Part shown: positions 14,696-23,029 of the stretch, one piece after another
How positions within the stretch are numbered: position 1 is the first letter of the stretch
Layout of the letters: each line of letters begins with the position of its first letter
Assembly (NCBI GenBank): GCA_002418595.1
Contig: DIEK01000062.1
Span: 23,009-50,904 of the forward strand
DNA: 27,896 nt
Source: Candidatus Omnitrophica bacterium UBA5776
GTDB lineage: Bacteria > Omnitrophota > Gorgyraeia > Gygaellales > Profunditerraquicolaceae
Direction: 5' to 3'
Translations under genes and position numbers: made by a program
The notes under the pieces: model-generated
Told to the model about the DNA's origin: nothing
Database searches by the model: none
Seen by the model: the letters and a program-made list of their open reading frames with translations, nothing else

Positions 14696-16552
14696 ATGAA
14701 GACAAGACGTTTTTGCAGCATATTGCTTATCTGTTTCCTCTGGCTCCGGGCGGACAAACAATCTCTCCTCTACGCCGGAGAGAAGAAACCGGAGATCAGG
14801 TTTATAGCCATGGGGGCGCTGCGTCTGGGAACCGTCCCGGAAGAACGCTACGATAAAATAATCTCCCTGATACGCCGGAAGAACGCCGACTTTCTCCTGC
14901 TTGTAGGAGGAGGTATCGATATGGAAACGGGAAAACCGCCTGCCGGACTCTGGAAGAAGGTGGACAGTTTCACGGAGAAACTCGGTATCCCCGTGTATTG
15001 CACATACGGTCCCGCGCTGCGCGGAGATATACCGGCATCCAAAGAACAGACCGAATTGTACGATCGGGAGTTTCTGCGCCGTTTCCCGGGGAAATATTTC
15101 TCTTTTGAATATGAAAATAACCTGTTTATCTTTCTCGATACTTCCGACCCCGGTCTCTATGAAAAGAACGCGTCGTTTGACGATAAAACATCACAATATA
15201 TCTTCCTCAAAAATGCCTTTTCCGGCAGCAACCAGCGCCTCAACATATTTATCGCTGCCACGCATTCACGCTGGAAAGAAGCCAACTCGGGATGGGGAGA
15301 CGCAGTCCATCCGTTGATTAAAGGAAAAAACGCTTTTGTCTTCGGCGACCGCGCGAGCCGCCTGACGGCTGACCGTATCGAAGAAACAACTTATATCAGC
15401 CTCGGCTTTCAGCCCGGGGAGGAAAATATCCTTGACTGCTCGTTCCTTCATTTTCTGACAGTGAGAGCGGGGCCGGACGGCGTGTCGATATATGCCTCTG
15501 CCGAAGATGACATCCCTCTTCTGGAAAAGGCACCGGACAACGGACCGGATTACCCGGTCGACCCCCTCTTCACGCTGACATCACCGGACAGAGAAACCAT
15601 TCTTGAACCCAGAAGGGTAATTGAAACCATGCGGATCAAACCCGGGGCCCGTATACTGGACACCGGTGCCGGGACCGGGTTCTGGACGTTCCGTTTCGCC
15701 GAGGCCCTGCACGGGACCGGGACCGTGTTCGCCACGGAAATCCAGCCGGATCTTATCAAGCATATACAAGACAAAGCGGCGGAAAAGAACTATAAAAATG
15801 TCGTTCCGGTGCTGGTCGCGCCCGGCCCGGCCGATCCCTTTTACACAAATCGTACTTTCGACATAATTTTTCTATGCGAATTGCTCAATGACATATCCTA
15901 CCAGGAACCGCTCTTAAAAACCCTCCATTCCTGCCTTGAGAAGAAAACCGGACGTCTCTACGTCATAAATTACAACCCGGAAGCGGAATTTCACCGCGTA
16001 GATTTCGGAGATTATAAAAAAATACTCCGCGTTTTCCTGAAAGAAACACCGGAGTTCCCGATCCTCAAAAGAATGAACGCATCCATACGCGGACTGTTGA
16101 GAACGCACGCACAGATTGAGATCTCTCCCGGAGTAAAAGAACAGATATTCTCCGATTTCAACGCCATGCTTTCAGACCCCGCGTTATACCGGGAAATAAT
16201 AGAATATTACTCCTCCCAAAATCCTCCTGCCCGCGCTTTTATCATCTCGAATTTATGCCGGACGGAACAAACCGGACTGGTCAAATGGCTCATCTCACAT
16301 TTGGAGTCGGAATCTGCGTCTAATCTATCCCCCTGCCGGATTAATGACGCGAAAAAGATACACCTTTTGAATAAAATCCTGCTGTCGGATATTTTCGGAT
16401 TTGAAAAAACTTCTTTTTTAAGCGGAGAAGATGTAGGGATCGGATATCCGGAGAAAAACGGCATCATAAAACGCATGAAAAAACTCGGTTATTCGTTCGT
16501 AAAAGAATACCCCTTTCTTTCTCAGTTCTATTTCCTGGAATTCAAGAGATGA
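14696..16552 (+). CDS. Exported metallophosphoesterase-like / SAM-methyltransferase fusion protein (paralog 2)
   Basis: The product has 618 residues from ATG 14696, chosen because it gives a signal peptide (MKTRRFCSILLICFLWL) directly before the conserved domain; the frame stays open back to 14501 inside the FGE-like gene. GGAG lies only one base from the ATG, so initiation may depend on coupling to the gene upstream. Residues about 32-270 match paralog 1 in the phosphoesterase region, but GD has become GG (LLLVGGGID), GNH is YGP, and GHxH is FGDRA; one histidine remains in IAATH (His190). Residues about 308-430 hold the methyltransferase core, with LDTGAGTGFW (321-330), ATEIQP and FDIIFLCELLND. 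The C-terminus LSQFYFLEFKR matches paralog 1. The stop overlaps the next start as ATGA. Confidence 0.75.
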   Translation: MKTRRFCSILLICFLWLRADKQSLLYAGEKKPEIRFIAMGALRLGTVPEERYDKIISLIRRKNADFLLLVGGGIDMETGKPPAGLWKKVDSFTEKLGIPVYCTYGPALRGDIPASKEQTELYDREFLRRFPGKYFSFEYENNLFIFLDTSDPGLYEKNASFDDKTSQYIFLKNAFSGSNQRLNIFIAATHSRWKEANSGWGDAVHPLIKGKNAFVFGDRASRLTADRIEETTYISLGFQPGEENILDCSFLHFLTVRAGPDGVSIYASAEDDIPLLEKAPDNGPDYPVDPLFTLTSPDRETILEPRRVIETMRIKPGARILDTGAGTGFWTFRFAEALHGTGTVFATEIQPDLIKHIQDKAAEKNYKNVVPVLVAPGPADPFYTNRTFDIIFLCELLNDISYQEPLLKTLHSCLEKKTGRLYVINYNPEAEFHRVDFGDYKKILRVFLKETPEFPILKRMNASIRGLLRTHAQIEISPGVKEQIFSDFNAMLSDPALYREIIEYYSSQNPPARAFIISNLCRTEQTGLVKWLISHLESESASNLSPCRINDAKKIHLLNKILLSDIFGFEKTSFLSGEDVGIGYPEKNGIIKRMKKLGYSFVKEYPFLSQFYFLEFKR

Positions 16553-17574
16553 CCAAAGACAATCAAACACTCGATGAACTGAAAAACGGCGTCCTGCGGC
16601 ACCGCACGATCAAGAATGCCCTTCTTTTCAGGGGGGACTGCCAGCAGAGTCTCTTCGCTCTCGCCCGCAAGGCACGGGAGGCCGCCTTCGCCTCCCGCTC
16701 CGTGGAGGTCCGCAGCGTGATTGAACTTTCAAATATCTGCCGCCGGAAATGCAAGTTCTGCAATATTCATAATTACGAAAAACACAAGAAGTACCTTATA
16801 GACTCTTCACGTTTCATCTCCATAGTGGACCACATTTACAAGAGAGGAAGGCGGGTACTGCTTTTGCAGTCCGGAGAGAACCCTTCCGAAAACTTCATAG
16901 ACCTTACGGCCGGATATATCCGCCTGGCAAAGCGTAGATATCCCGGATTGAAGATAATTCTTTGTCTAGGAAACCTGGGGCTCCGTCAATACGGCAAACT
17001 CCGGTCGGCGGAAGCGGACAGGTACATCTTGAAGTTCGAGACCTCGAACGCTAAACTTTATTCTAAAGTCAAACCCGGGGATACTCTCCTCCGGCGGACC
17101 ATCTGCATGCGCTACGTGGAAAGGACCGGTTTTTCTCTCGGGACCGGCAATATTGTGGGACTCCCCGGACAATCGTTAAACGATCTCGCGGACGACCTGC
17201 TCTTCCTCGGCAAGTTCAAATTGAGCATGGCTTCAGCCTCGGTATTCATCCCGGGAGAGGACAGCGCCTATCGGAATGAGCCGGCCGGGGATCTGGATAT
17301 AACGCTGAACTATATAAGTTTAATGCGCATAATATATCCCCGCCTGATAATCCCTTCCACCAGCTCGATGGAAAAGCTGAGAAAAGGCGGCCAGTACCTG
17401 GGACTGATGGCGGGGGCGAATTCCGTGACTATCCATGACGGCACTCCGGAGGAACTAAAGAACAGTTTCCCCATTTATTCAGTCAACAGAATGACCCCTA
17501 ATGAACCGCACATAAAAGCCATAGTCGAAAAGGCAGGCCTGACCCTGAGCAAAAAGGAACTGCCCCATGTCTAA
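16549..17574 (+). CDS. HydE-like radical SAM protein
   Basis: The product has 341 residues and no signal peptide, so it is cytoplasmic. The radical SAM cluster is CRRKCKFC (Cys 64, 68, 71) after VIELSNI. The rest follows the BioB/HydE/PylB group closely: LLLQSGENPSENF, ADRYILKFETSNAKLYSKVKPGD, GTGNIVGLPGQSLNDLADDLLFLGKF, FIPGEDS and IIPSTSSMEKL. HydE works on the [FeFe]-hydrogenase cofactor precursor and PylB makes a pyrrolysine precursor; neither system is visible here, so this is probably a member with another small-molecule substrate. The ATG overlaps the stop of methyltransferase paralog 2 (ATGA), and the end overlaps the start of paralog 3 by eight bases. This fixed position between the methyltransferase genes argues for a linked function. 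Confidence 0.82.
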   Translation: MTKDNQTLDELKNGVLRHRTIKNALLFRGDCQQSLFALARKAREAAFASRSVEVRSVIELSNICRRKCKFCNIHNYEKHKKYLIDSSRFISIVDHIYKRGRRVLLLQSGENPSENFIDLTAGYIRLAKRRYPGLKIILCLGNLGLRQYGKLRSAEADRYILKFETSNAKLYSKVKPGDTLLRRTICMRYVERTGFSLGTGNIVGLPGQSLNDLADDLLFLGKFKLSMASASVFIPGEDSAYRNEPAGDLDITLNYISLMRIIYPRLIIPSTSSMEKLRKGGQYLGLMAGANSVTIHDGTPEELKNSFPIYSVNRMTPNEPHIKAIVEKAGLTLSKKELPHV

Positions 17575-18994
17575 AAGAACTTCGTTTTTCTCTCTCCCTG
17601 CCGCGGCGGCCGGGATATTTCTATCGTGCGTGGCGAACCCTGCGAGCGCAGGCGGGGATATCCGTTACGAGTACATCACCTTGGAATGCATGTCCCCCGG
17701 CTTGTGCAGGGCCCAAAAAGCCGGTCCGTCCCTCTCCGGATTTAAACCGGAATTCCTCATATTCAACGGCCGCCCCCCGGATAAAGACACCCGGAACCCC
17801 CGCCGGGCCCTGCCTTCGGAAACAGCTGCTCTCGTAGAAAATAACAGCCTGCCTTTCTATACGGTTGAAAGCGGCCGCGTAGACACTGCACTGCCTCCCC
17901 CACCCTGTTTCAATGCCGAACCGCCGATGACACGGATGAATATCATCGTCGCGGACAACACCGACGCTTCGTGCAAGCTGGAGAGCTTCCTGGGATCACC
18001 GCGGATCATAATGCTTTTCAGCGATCTCAATGCCAGATCCAGAGAAACGACTTTACCTCGAGGGGAAATCATCCGGGCATTAAAAATACGTCCGGGGATG
18101 AAAATCGTCGATGTGGGAGCGGGAAAAGGTTATTTCTCTCTGCGGATGTCCGAAGCCGTAGAGGCGGACGGGAAAATATTTTCTACCGATATCGACCCTG
18201 TGGCATTGAAACATTTACGCCGGGAAATACGCTTGAAGAAAACGGACAATATCCTGCCTGTTCTGGTCAAATCCGAAGGATTGGACTCGTTTTACACAGA
18301 TCATATCTTCGACATAATCTTTATATGCGAAGTGCCTGGGCTCTTATCGGCGCAGAAAAATGAAGAATACTTCACGGATCTCCTTCCGTCTCTCAGAAAA
18401 GACACCGGCAGACTTTACGTCATTGAGATTAAAAACATACCTTCCCGCACAGAAACACTGAACAAAGCGGTGTCGTCCTGGGATTACGGTTCGCCTTTTT
18501 TCAAGCGCCTGCGGCCGGAAAACAGGAACTTCATGCAAAAACGGAGAAAAGGCGGACTTCCCGAGAAAAATGAACGTGAGATGGCCGAAGATATCAAGAA
18601 AATGGCCCGCGACGTCTCCTTCGCGAAAGAAATGCTCGCCTATCTGACGGACGGAGGGAAAACCCCCTTATTCTTTTTCGACATCATCCATGAACGCGAA
18701 ATCATGCTCATACGGTATCTTCTGCCGCGCCTCTATAAAGACGGCGCCTTCAAAAAAAAATATGCGGTGCTCCCTTTAAAGAACAAACAACAGATCACCG
18801 CTCTCAACAAAACGCTCATGATATTGCTGCTTCGGCTCGGGCTGAACGACCTGACCTCAACGGGTAATTCCGGCCGCTCATCACTCAAGAAAATATCGGT
18901 CATATCGATGCTTAGCCGCTGCGGATATGAATTGACGAAAGAATACACGTTTCTTCCCGAACACTATTTTCTGGAATTCAAAAGAAAAAGATAG
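17567..18994 (+). CDS. Exported SAM-methyltransferase-fold protein with shortened phosphoesterase remnant (paralog 3)
   Basis: The product has 475 residues. Residues 1-28 form a signal peptide ending PASA. The N-terminal domain is much reduced compared with paralogs 1 and 2: FKPEFLIFNGRPP (59-71) corresponds to their DFVLFLGDMIS stretch, but no metal-binding motif remains and about 120 residues are missing. The methyltransferase core is intact at motif I, VDVGAGKGYF (181-190), with an acidic end to strand 2 in STDIDP and motif IV in FDIIFICEV. The C-terminal helical insert and the last strands (YTFLPEHYFLEFKRKR) match the other two. AAGGAA precedes the ATG, which lies inside the end of the radical SAM gene. 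The series of three shows stepwise erosion of the phosphoesterase part and conservation of the SAM-binding part. Confidence 0.75.
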   Translation: MSKRTSFFSLPAAAAGIFLSCVANPASAGGDIRYEYITLECMSPGLCRAQKAGPSLSGFKPEFLIFNGRPPDKDTRNPRRALPSETAALVENNSLPFYTVESGRVDTALPPPPCFNAEPPMTRMNIIVADNTDASCKLESFLGSPRIIMLFSDLNARSRETTLPRGEIIRALKIRPGMKIVDVGAGKGYFSLRMSEAVEADGKIFSTDIDPVALKHLRREIRLKKTDNILPVLVKSEGLDSFYTDHIFDIIFICEVPGLLSAQKNEEYFTDLLPSLRKDTGRLYVIEIKNIPSRTETLNKAVSSWDYGSPFFKRLRPENRNFMQKRRKGGLPEKNEREMAEDIKKMARDVSFAKEMLAYLTDGGKTPLFFFDIIHEREIMLIRYLLPRLYKDGAFKKKYAVLPLKNKQQITALNKTLMILLLRLGLNDLTSTGNSGRSSLKKISVISMLSRCGYELTKEYTFLPEHYFLEFKRKR

Positions 18995-19005
18995 TTATAC
19001 ATAAT

Positions 19006-19908
19006 ATGAATACATCCTCTTTTCCATATCAGATATTAGGCTGCTCCCTCGCTCTTCTTTCCGCTTTTTTCTGGGCGCTCGGTTCTATTCTATTCCATGC
19101 GATCGGAGAAAAGGCTCCGGCCGCGGGCATGAACCTGATAAAATGCCTGCTGGGGTGCGCCTATATCGGGATACCGCTGCTGATTCTCGGCTTTCGGCGC
19201 ATGGACACCCATTCCTTTCTGTTCCTGGGATTCAGCGGAATTCTCGGGATAGCGATGGGAGATACCTTCTTTTTTAAAGCGCTAAAAGATATCGGGCCTA
19301 AACCCACAATTATCCTGGGGACGCTCGGGCCGGTATTTACGATCATCCTCGCCTGCCTAATATTGCGCGAAAACATATCCTTGCCCGCCTGGCTCGGTAT
19401 ACTCTGCGTCCTGGCCGGAACCAACATTGTAGTCTGGGAATCCAGCCCGGAGGCTCCCGGTAAGAAACAATGGCTGCGGGGGATAATATTCGCGGCGCTC
19501 TCCGGGACCTGCACCGCCGCGGCCGTCATACTGGCTAAAATAGGGATCGAGAATACGGATACGCTGCAGGCTACATGGATACGACTCCTCTGGGCCGGCT
19601 CGGTTCTTCTAATAGGAGGGACGGCCGCGGGGAAACTCCGTCATTGGGCCTTGCCTTTCAAAAACACAAAAATCCTGCTGCTCACGGGATTTACCGTATT
19701 CATAGTCATATTCGGAGGATTCTGGCTTTCTCTTGTTTCTCTCAAGTTTATCGGAGCCTCCATATCCACGATCCTCAACTTCACTACTCCCCTATTCATT
19801 CTTCCTCTGGCGGCTGTCTTCCTGAAACAAAAAACGACCCTTCTGGAAACAATAGGGTCGTTGCTCGCTATCACGGGTATTGCGCTGATCTTCTCCTCCC
19901 CCGGCTGA
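19006..19908 (+). CDS. EamA/DMT-family membrane transporter
   Basis: The product has 300 residues and about ten hydrophobic helices in two repeated halves, as expected for the drug/metabolite transporter superfamily. Typical landmarks are FWALGSILF in helix 1, ALKDIGPKPTIILGTLGPVFTI-type sequence at the end of the first half, ILCVLAGTNIVVW, and in the second half IGASISTILNFTTPLFILPLAAVFLKQK. Known members move amino acids, nucleotide sugars or other small metabolites across the inner membrane; the substrate cannot be predicted. It starts 11 bases after methyltransferase paralog 3 with only a weak ribosome binding site and ends 15 bases before the convergent HemN-like gene. Its place at the end of the cluster makes it a candidate exporter or importer for the pathway, possibly of the cofactor or substrate used outside the cytoplasm. 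Confidence 0.85.
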   Translation: MNTSSFPYQILGCSLALLSAFFWALGSILFHAIGEKAPAAGMNLIKCLLGCAYIGIPLLILGFRRMDTHSFLFLGFSGILGIAMGDTFFFKALKDIGPKPTIILGTLGPVFTIILACLILRENISLPAWLGILCVLAGTNIVVWESSPEAPGKKQWLRGIIFAALSGTCTAAAVILAKIGIENTDTLQATWIRLLWAGSVLLIGGTAAGKLRHWALPFKNTKILLLTGFTVFIVIFGGFWLSLVSLKFIGASISTILNFTTPLFILPLAAVFLKQKTTLLETIGSLLAITGIALIFSSPG

Positions 19909-19923
19909 TATCACGGCCGGCGG

Positions 19924-21336
19924 TCAATCATTATACGGATTCAGCTCCGCTTCGGAATAAGATTTCTTCGGAAACGGGATATAAGACGGATGAAAAAACT
20001 GGTGGCAGGCTTCGTCTGCAAAAAATCGGCCCCGTTCCGTCAGCGAGATTATCCTTTCATCCTCAAAAAGCAACCCGTGCTTCTTCAGGCGTTCGATCTT
20101 ATTCTTGAACACCTCTTCTGCGTGGACACCGGTGCGGCTGAAGAAATACTTCTTATACACCAGCCTGTTTTTCAGCGGCAATATGATATTCCAGCGGATA
20201 TTGTCGTCCCGGCTGCGCACCAATCCGCGGTTTAGAGGAAGCTTCCCCCGCCCGATAAGGGAATAATACTCATCGAGATCCTGCGTATTAAGCGCGAAAC
20301 GGTCTCTTAGACTGCTGAAAGCCGTCAGGCCAAAACCGATCTGGTCGAACAACCCGCAACACTGGTCGCTTGCGTAATGCGAATAATTGTTCTTTGAACG
20401 GGTAAACACCCTGGTGAGGTTTTCCTTGTATCCGTTCAGGTTCAGGATGTCGATAGCCGCCTGCTTCATTACCAGGGTTTCCTCGGTGGAAGGGAAAATA
20501 TCTTTTTCACGGTCGAATAAACTCCGGATGGTGCCCACATTATCACCGTAAGGGATTATCTTCAGACGGTAGTTATGCACCTCATCAACCCCCAAAGAAA
20601 CAACTTTCTCCATTGTCTTAACCCACTTCTCCACAGTTAACCCCGGATACCCGTAAATAAATTCAATGCAAACCTGGAATCCGGCTTCCTGCGACCGGGC
20701 CACGGCAAGCGCGGCATCTTCGGCGGTATGATGCCGGTTCATCTTTTTCAGTATCCCGTCGTCGAAAGACTGCACGCCGATGGTCAAACGGTCCACCCCG
20801 TACGAACGGAGAAGTTGAAGCCGCCTGGGGCCGTCCTTATCTATAAGAGTAAGCGGATCGACGTCGTAATTAAACTGTGTACAACGGGAAAAGTCCACCC
20901 GCGATGTAAAAGCGGCAAGAAAACGCTCCAGTTGCCCGGGAGAAAGGAACGTTGGAGTTCCGCCTCCCACGAGTATCGAGCGGGCCTGGATCTTCCGCAG
21001 GCCCAGCCGGTTCATGTAGATATCCATTTCTTTTTCGAGAGCGCCGAGATAACGGTCCTTTTCTTCCGGCAGATCCCCTATTTTGTTCGGATAATGACAG
21101 AACGCGCAATATTTCGCGCAGAAAGGAATATGCACATACAAAACGAACAGATTATCGGCGGGATTAACATATCCCTCGAAGATTTCGTCTTCTCCCGCAG
21201 GAGGATACATGGTAATAGGAGGATAATGAACGGTGGGGAAGAAACTATCTTCCAAAGAAATGAACCCCGCTTCGCACAGTTCCCTAAAATCCCGTCTTCT
21301 TCGTTCCGCATTACCCAAGCAATCGCAAGAAGTCAT
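19924..21336 (-). CDS. HemN-like (coproporphyrinogen oxidase family) radical SAM protein
   Basis: The product has 470 residues. After about 60 residues that vary in this family, LYVHIPFCAKYCAFC carries the cluster cysteines (73, 77, 80), followed by VGGGTPTFLSPGQLERFL, DRLTIGVQSFDDGILKKMNRHH and IEFIYGYPGLTVEKW, all hallmarks of the HemN/HemW group. True HemN has a fourth cysteine two residues after the third and HemW has CDF; here the sequence is CHY, so neither assignment fits. The C-terminal domain (residues about 330-450) is the HemN C-terminal type with a winged-helix-like end (LTERGRFFADE). Related proteins include heme-degrading and methyltransferase-type enzymes. AGGAG lies nine bases before the ATG. 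It follows the sulfatase-like gene by 57 bases and is probably cotranscribed with it. Substrate unknown. Confidence 0.82.
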   Translation of the reverse strand: MTSCDCLGNAERRRRDFRELCEAGFISLEDSFFPTVHYPPITMYPPAGEDEIFEGYVNPADNLFVLYVHIPFCAKYCAFCHYPNKIGDLPEEKDRYLGALEKEMDIYMNRLGLRKIQARSILVGGGTPTFLSPGQLERFLAAFTSRVDFSRCTQFNYDVDPLTLIDKDGPRRLQLLRSYGVDRLTIGVQSFDDGILKKMNRHHTAEDAALAVARSQEAGFQVCIEFIYGYPGLTVEKWVKTMEKVVSLGVDEVHNYRLKIIPYGDNVGTIRSLFDREKDIFPSTEETLVMKQAAIDILNLNGYKENLTRVFTRSKNNYSHYASDQCCGLFDQIGFGLTAFSSLRDRFALNTQDLDEYYSLIGRGKLPLNRGLVRSRDDNIRWNIILPLKNRLVYKKYFFSRTGVHAEEVFKNKIERLKKHGLLFEDERIISLTERGRFFADEACHQFFHPSYIPFPKKSYSEAELNPYND

Positions 21337-21393
21337 ATCTGCATACTCCTGTTTGCTGAATATTTAATGGTCCGCCCTTGGATAAGCTGGCTA

Positions 21394-22785
21394 TTATTGC
21401 ATATATCCCAGGCTTTTCATTTTTACGCCGAAATGTTCCCTGAAATCGGGAAGTATGCGGACCTCCCGCTCCCGCTCCTTTAACCGTTTACGCCAACTAA
21501 GTAGTTTTCTCTTTAACAACCGCTCCCGCATTACATCTTCTCCGTAGCGGTTGTTTTTCTCTTCCGGGTCCTTCTCCAGATCGAACAGCTCGTATTTATC
21601 CGCCCCTTCATCGTATATCAATTTCCAGCCTTTACCTCTTACGCAATATTTGGCTTTATTGCCGTCAATCCCGAACTCCTCCACGCGAAAATCACCGAGA
21701 TAGCCGTAAGCGAACTCGCTCCCCCGGCCTCCGGACAGCAAAGGAACAAGACTCCTCCCCTCCATCCAACCCGGTCTGCCGCAGCCGGCGATGTCCAGCA
21801 CCGTAGGAGCTATATCCAAAGAACTAACCTGGGTTGCCACGACCCTGCCGGAGGGAAGGCTTCCCTTGAACTTTAAGATCAACGGTATCCTCAACGCCTG
21901 ATCATAGAGAGTGCTGCCGTGGGCAAAATAATACCCGTGCTCTCCGAATTCTTCGCCATGGTCGCTCAAGACCACTATGAGCGTATCGCTGTCAATACCC
22001 AATTTCTCGATATGCCTCAGTATAATACCCAGAAAATGGTCGGCGTAAGCGATCTCGGCATCATACTGAGAAACATAGAACTCTTTATCCGTTATTTCAT
22101 CAATGGCTATGTAGCGCGGGATACCCATACGGCCTTCCGGACGGTAGACGATAGGGACCGTTTCCGACTTCTCCCGTCCTTTCCCGTCCAGAAACATACC
22201 TCTGAAAGGCTCAGGAGAAGAATACGGCGCATGAGGGAAATCTATGAAATGGATCCATAAAAAAGACTTCCCGTCTTTATGCTCATCCAGCCAACGCAAG
22301 TATTGCCGCATCTGTTCTTCAATGCCGAGATCTCCCGGGATAAGCGTATCAAAATCTTCCGAGAAACCGGGAAGCATTATATCAAACCATGCTCCGCCGG
22401 TCCCGGCGGTCGCAAATCCATTTTTTTTTAACACGGCGGGCAATGTCGGCAGTCCGCTTCTAAGCATGGCTCCAAAAGTATATACCGAATGACGATCGGG
22501 ATAAACGGAAGTAAACAGCGAGGCAAGAGAAATCGGGGTCATGGCGGAAACGCTGACCGCCTGCGAAAAAAATACGCCCTCCCCTGCTAAAGCGTCGATA
22601 TTGGGCGACGTGTGCCTGGCATATCCGGAGCACCCCAGATGGTCCCAGCGCAATGCATCAAAGCTGACCAGCAGTATGTGAGAAGGCCTTCTTTCGCCGC
22701 TGCTGAACAAAAAAAGACCGGCCGCTGCGACACATGCCGAAATAACCGCCGCTGCAGTTATCTTAACCGCCGATTTGCTTATCAT
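21394..22785 (-). CDS. Membrane-anchored sulfatase-superfamily hydrolase with Thr nucleophile
   Basis: The product has 463 residues. Residues 8-28 form a signal anchor. Residues about 35-350 match the sulfatase/alkaline phosphatase superfamily: ILLVSFDALRWDHLGC (metal-binding Asp43), TSPNIDALAGEGV, LFTSVYPDRHSV and LSDHGEEFGEHGYYFAHG (Asp275, His276, His283, His289 region). The nucleophile position, which is Cys or Ser in sulfatases that are converted to formylglycine, is Thr83 (TPISLASLFTS). Thr at this site occurs in phosphoryl transferases and phosphodiesterases of the superfamily, so sulfate ester hydrolysis through formylglycine is not expected. WKLIYDEGADKYELFDLEKDPEE is a typical sulfatase C-terminal pattern. 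GGAGG precedes the ATG. The likely substrate is a phosphate or phosphonate ester, or a lipid-linked headgroup, outside the membrane. Confidence 0.83.
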   Translation of the reverse strand: MISKSAVKITAAAVISACVAAAGLFLFSSGERRPSHILLVSFDALRWDHLGCSGYARHTSPNIDALAGEGVFFSQAVSVSAMTPISLASLFTSVYPDRHSVYTFGAMLRSGLPTLPAVLKKNGFATAGTGGAWFDIMLPGFSEDFDTLIPGDLGIEEQMRQYLRWLDEHKDGKSFLWIHFIDFPHAPYSSPEPFRGMFLDGKGREKSETVPIVYRPEGRMGIPRYIAIDEITDKEFYVSQYDAEIAYADHFLGIILRHIEKLGIDSDTLIVVLSDHGEEFGEHGYYFAHGSTLYDQALRIPLILKFKGSLPSGRVVATQVSSLDIAPTVLDIAGCGRPGWMEGRSLVPLLSGGRGSEFAYGYLGDFRVEEFGIDGNKAKYCVRGKGWKLIYDEGADKYELFDLEKDPEEKNNRYGEDVMRERLLKRKLLSWRKRLKEREREVRILPDFREHFGVKMKSLGYMQ

Positions 22786-22817
22786 CCTGCTCCCTCCAAC
22801 CGCTTTTACAACGGAGA

Positions 22818-22858
22818 ATTATAGCCTATTATAACGGAATGCTGTAGTGCGCTGTTAA
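22818..22858 (-). promoter_or_regulatory. Candidate promoter of the sulfatase-like gene, with overlapping palindrome
   Basis: On the minus strand TTAACA (22853-22858) is followed after 19 bases by TATAAT (22828-22833); a second TATAAT lies at 22818-22823. The spacing is longer than ideal. The -35 box lies in one arm of an imperfect AT-rich palindrome (GCTGTT at 22851-22856 with AACAGC about 15 bases further), which may be an operator. Confidence 0.45.
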
Positions 22859-23029
22859 ATAAATTCTTTAAACAGCACTGCGGACTACCGGCGCTGACGC
22901 TTTGTATTTTATCATAAAAAATGACTTCAAAGGGAGAAAAGGTTTCGTTCTTGTAGGCCGGCAAAACGCGGCGGCGGTCAGAGACGAAGCCCCGCGTACC
23001 GCGCGGCACCGGGGCTGTGCGAGCAGCTT

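Noticed and set aside
16549..17574. True HydE for [FeFe]-hydrogenase maturation
   Set aside because: No hydrogenase or other maturase gene is in the window and the gene is interlocked with the methyltransferase-like genes. The family resemblance alone is not enough for the name.
13147..22785. FGE-like protein and sulfatase-like protein as a maturation pair
   Set aside because: The sulfatase-like protein has Thr at the nucleophile site and the FGE-like protein lacks one catalytic cysteine. They also lie in different operons on opposite strands.
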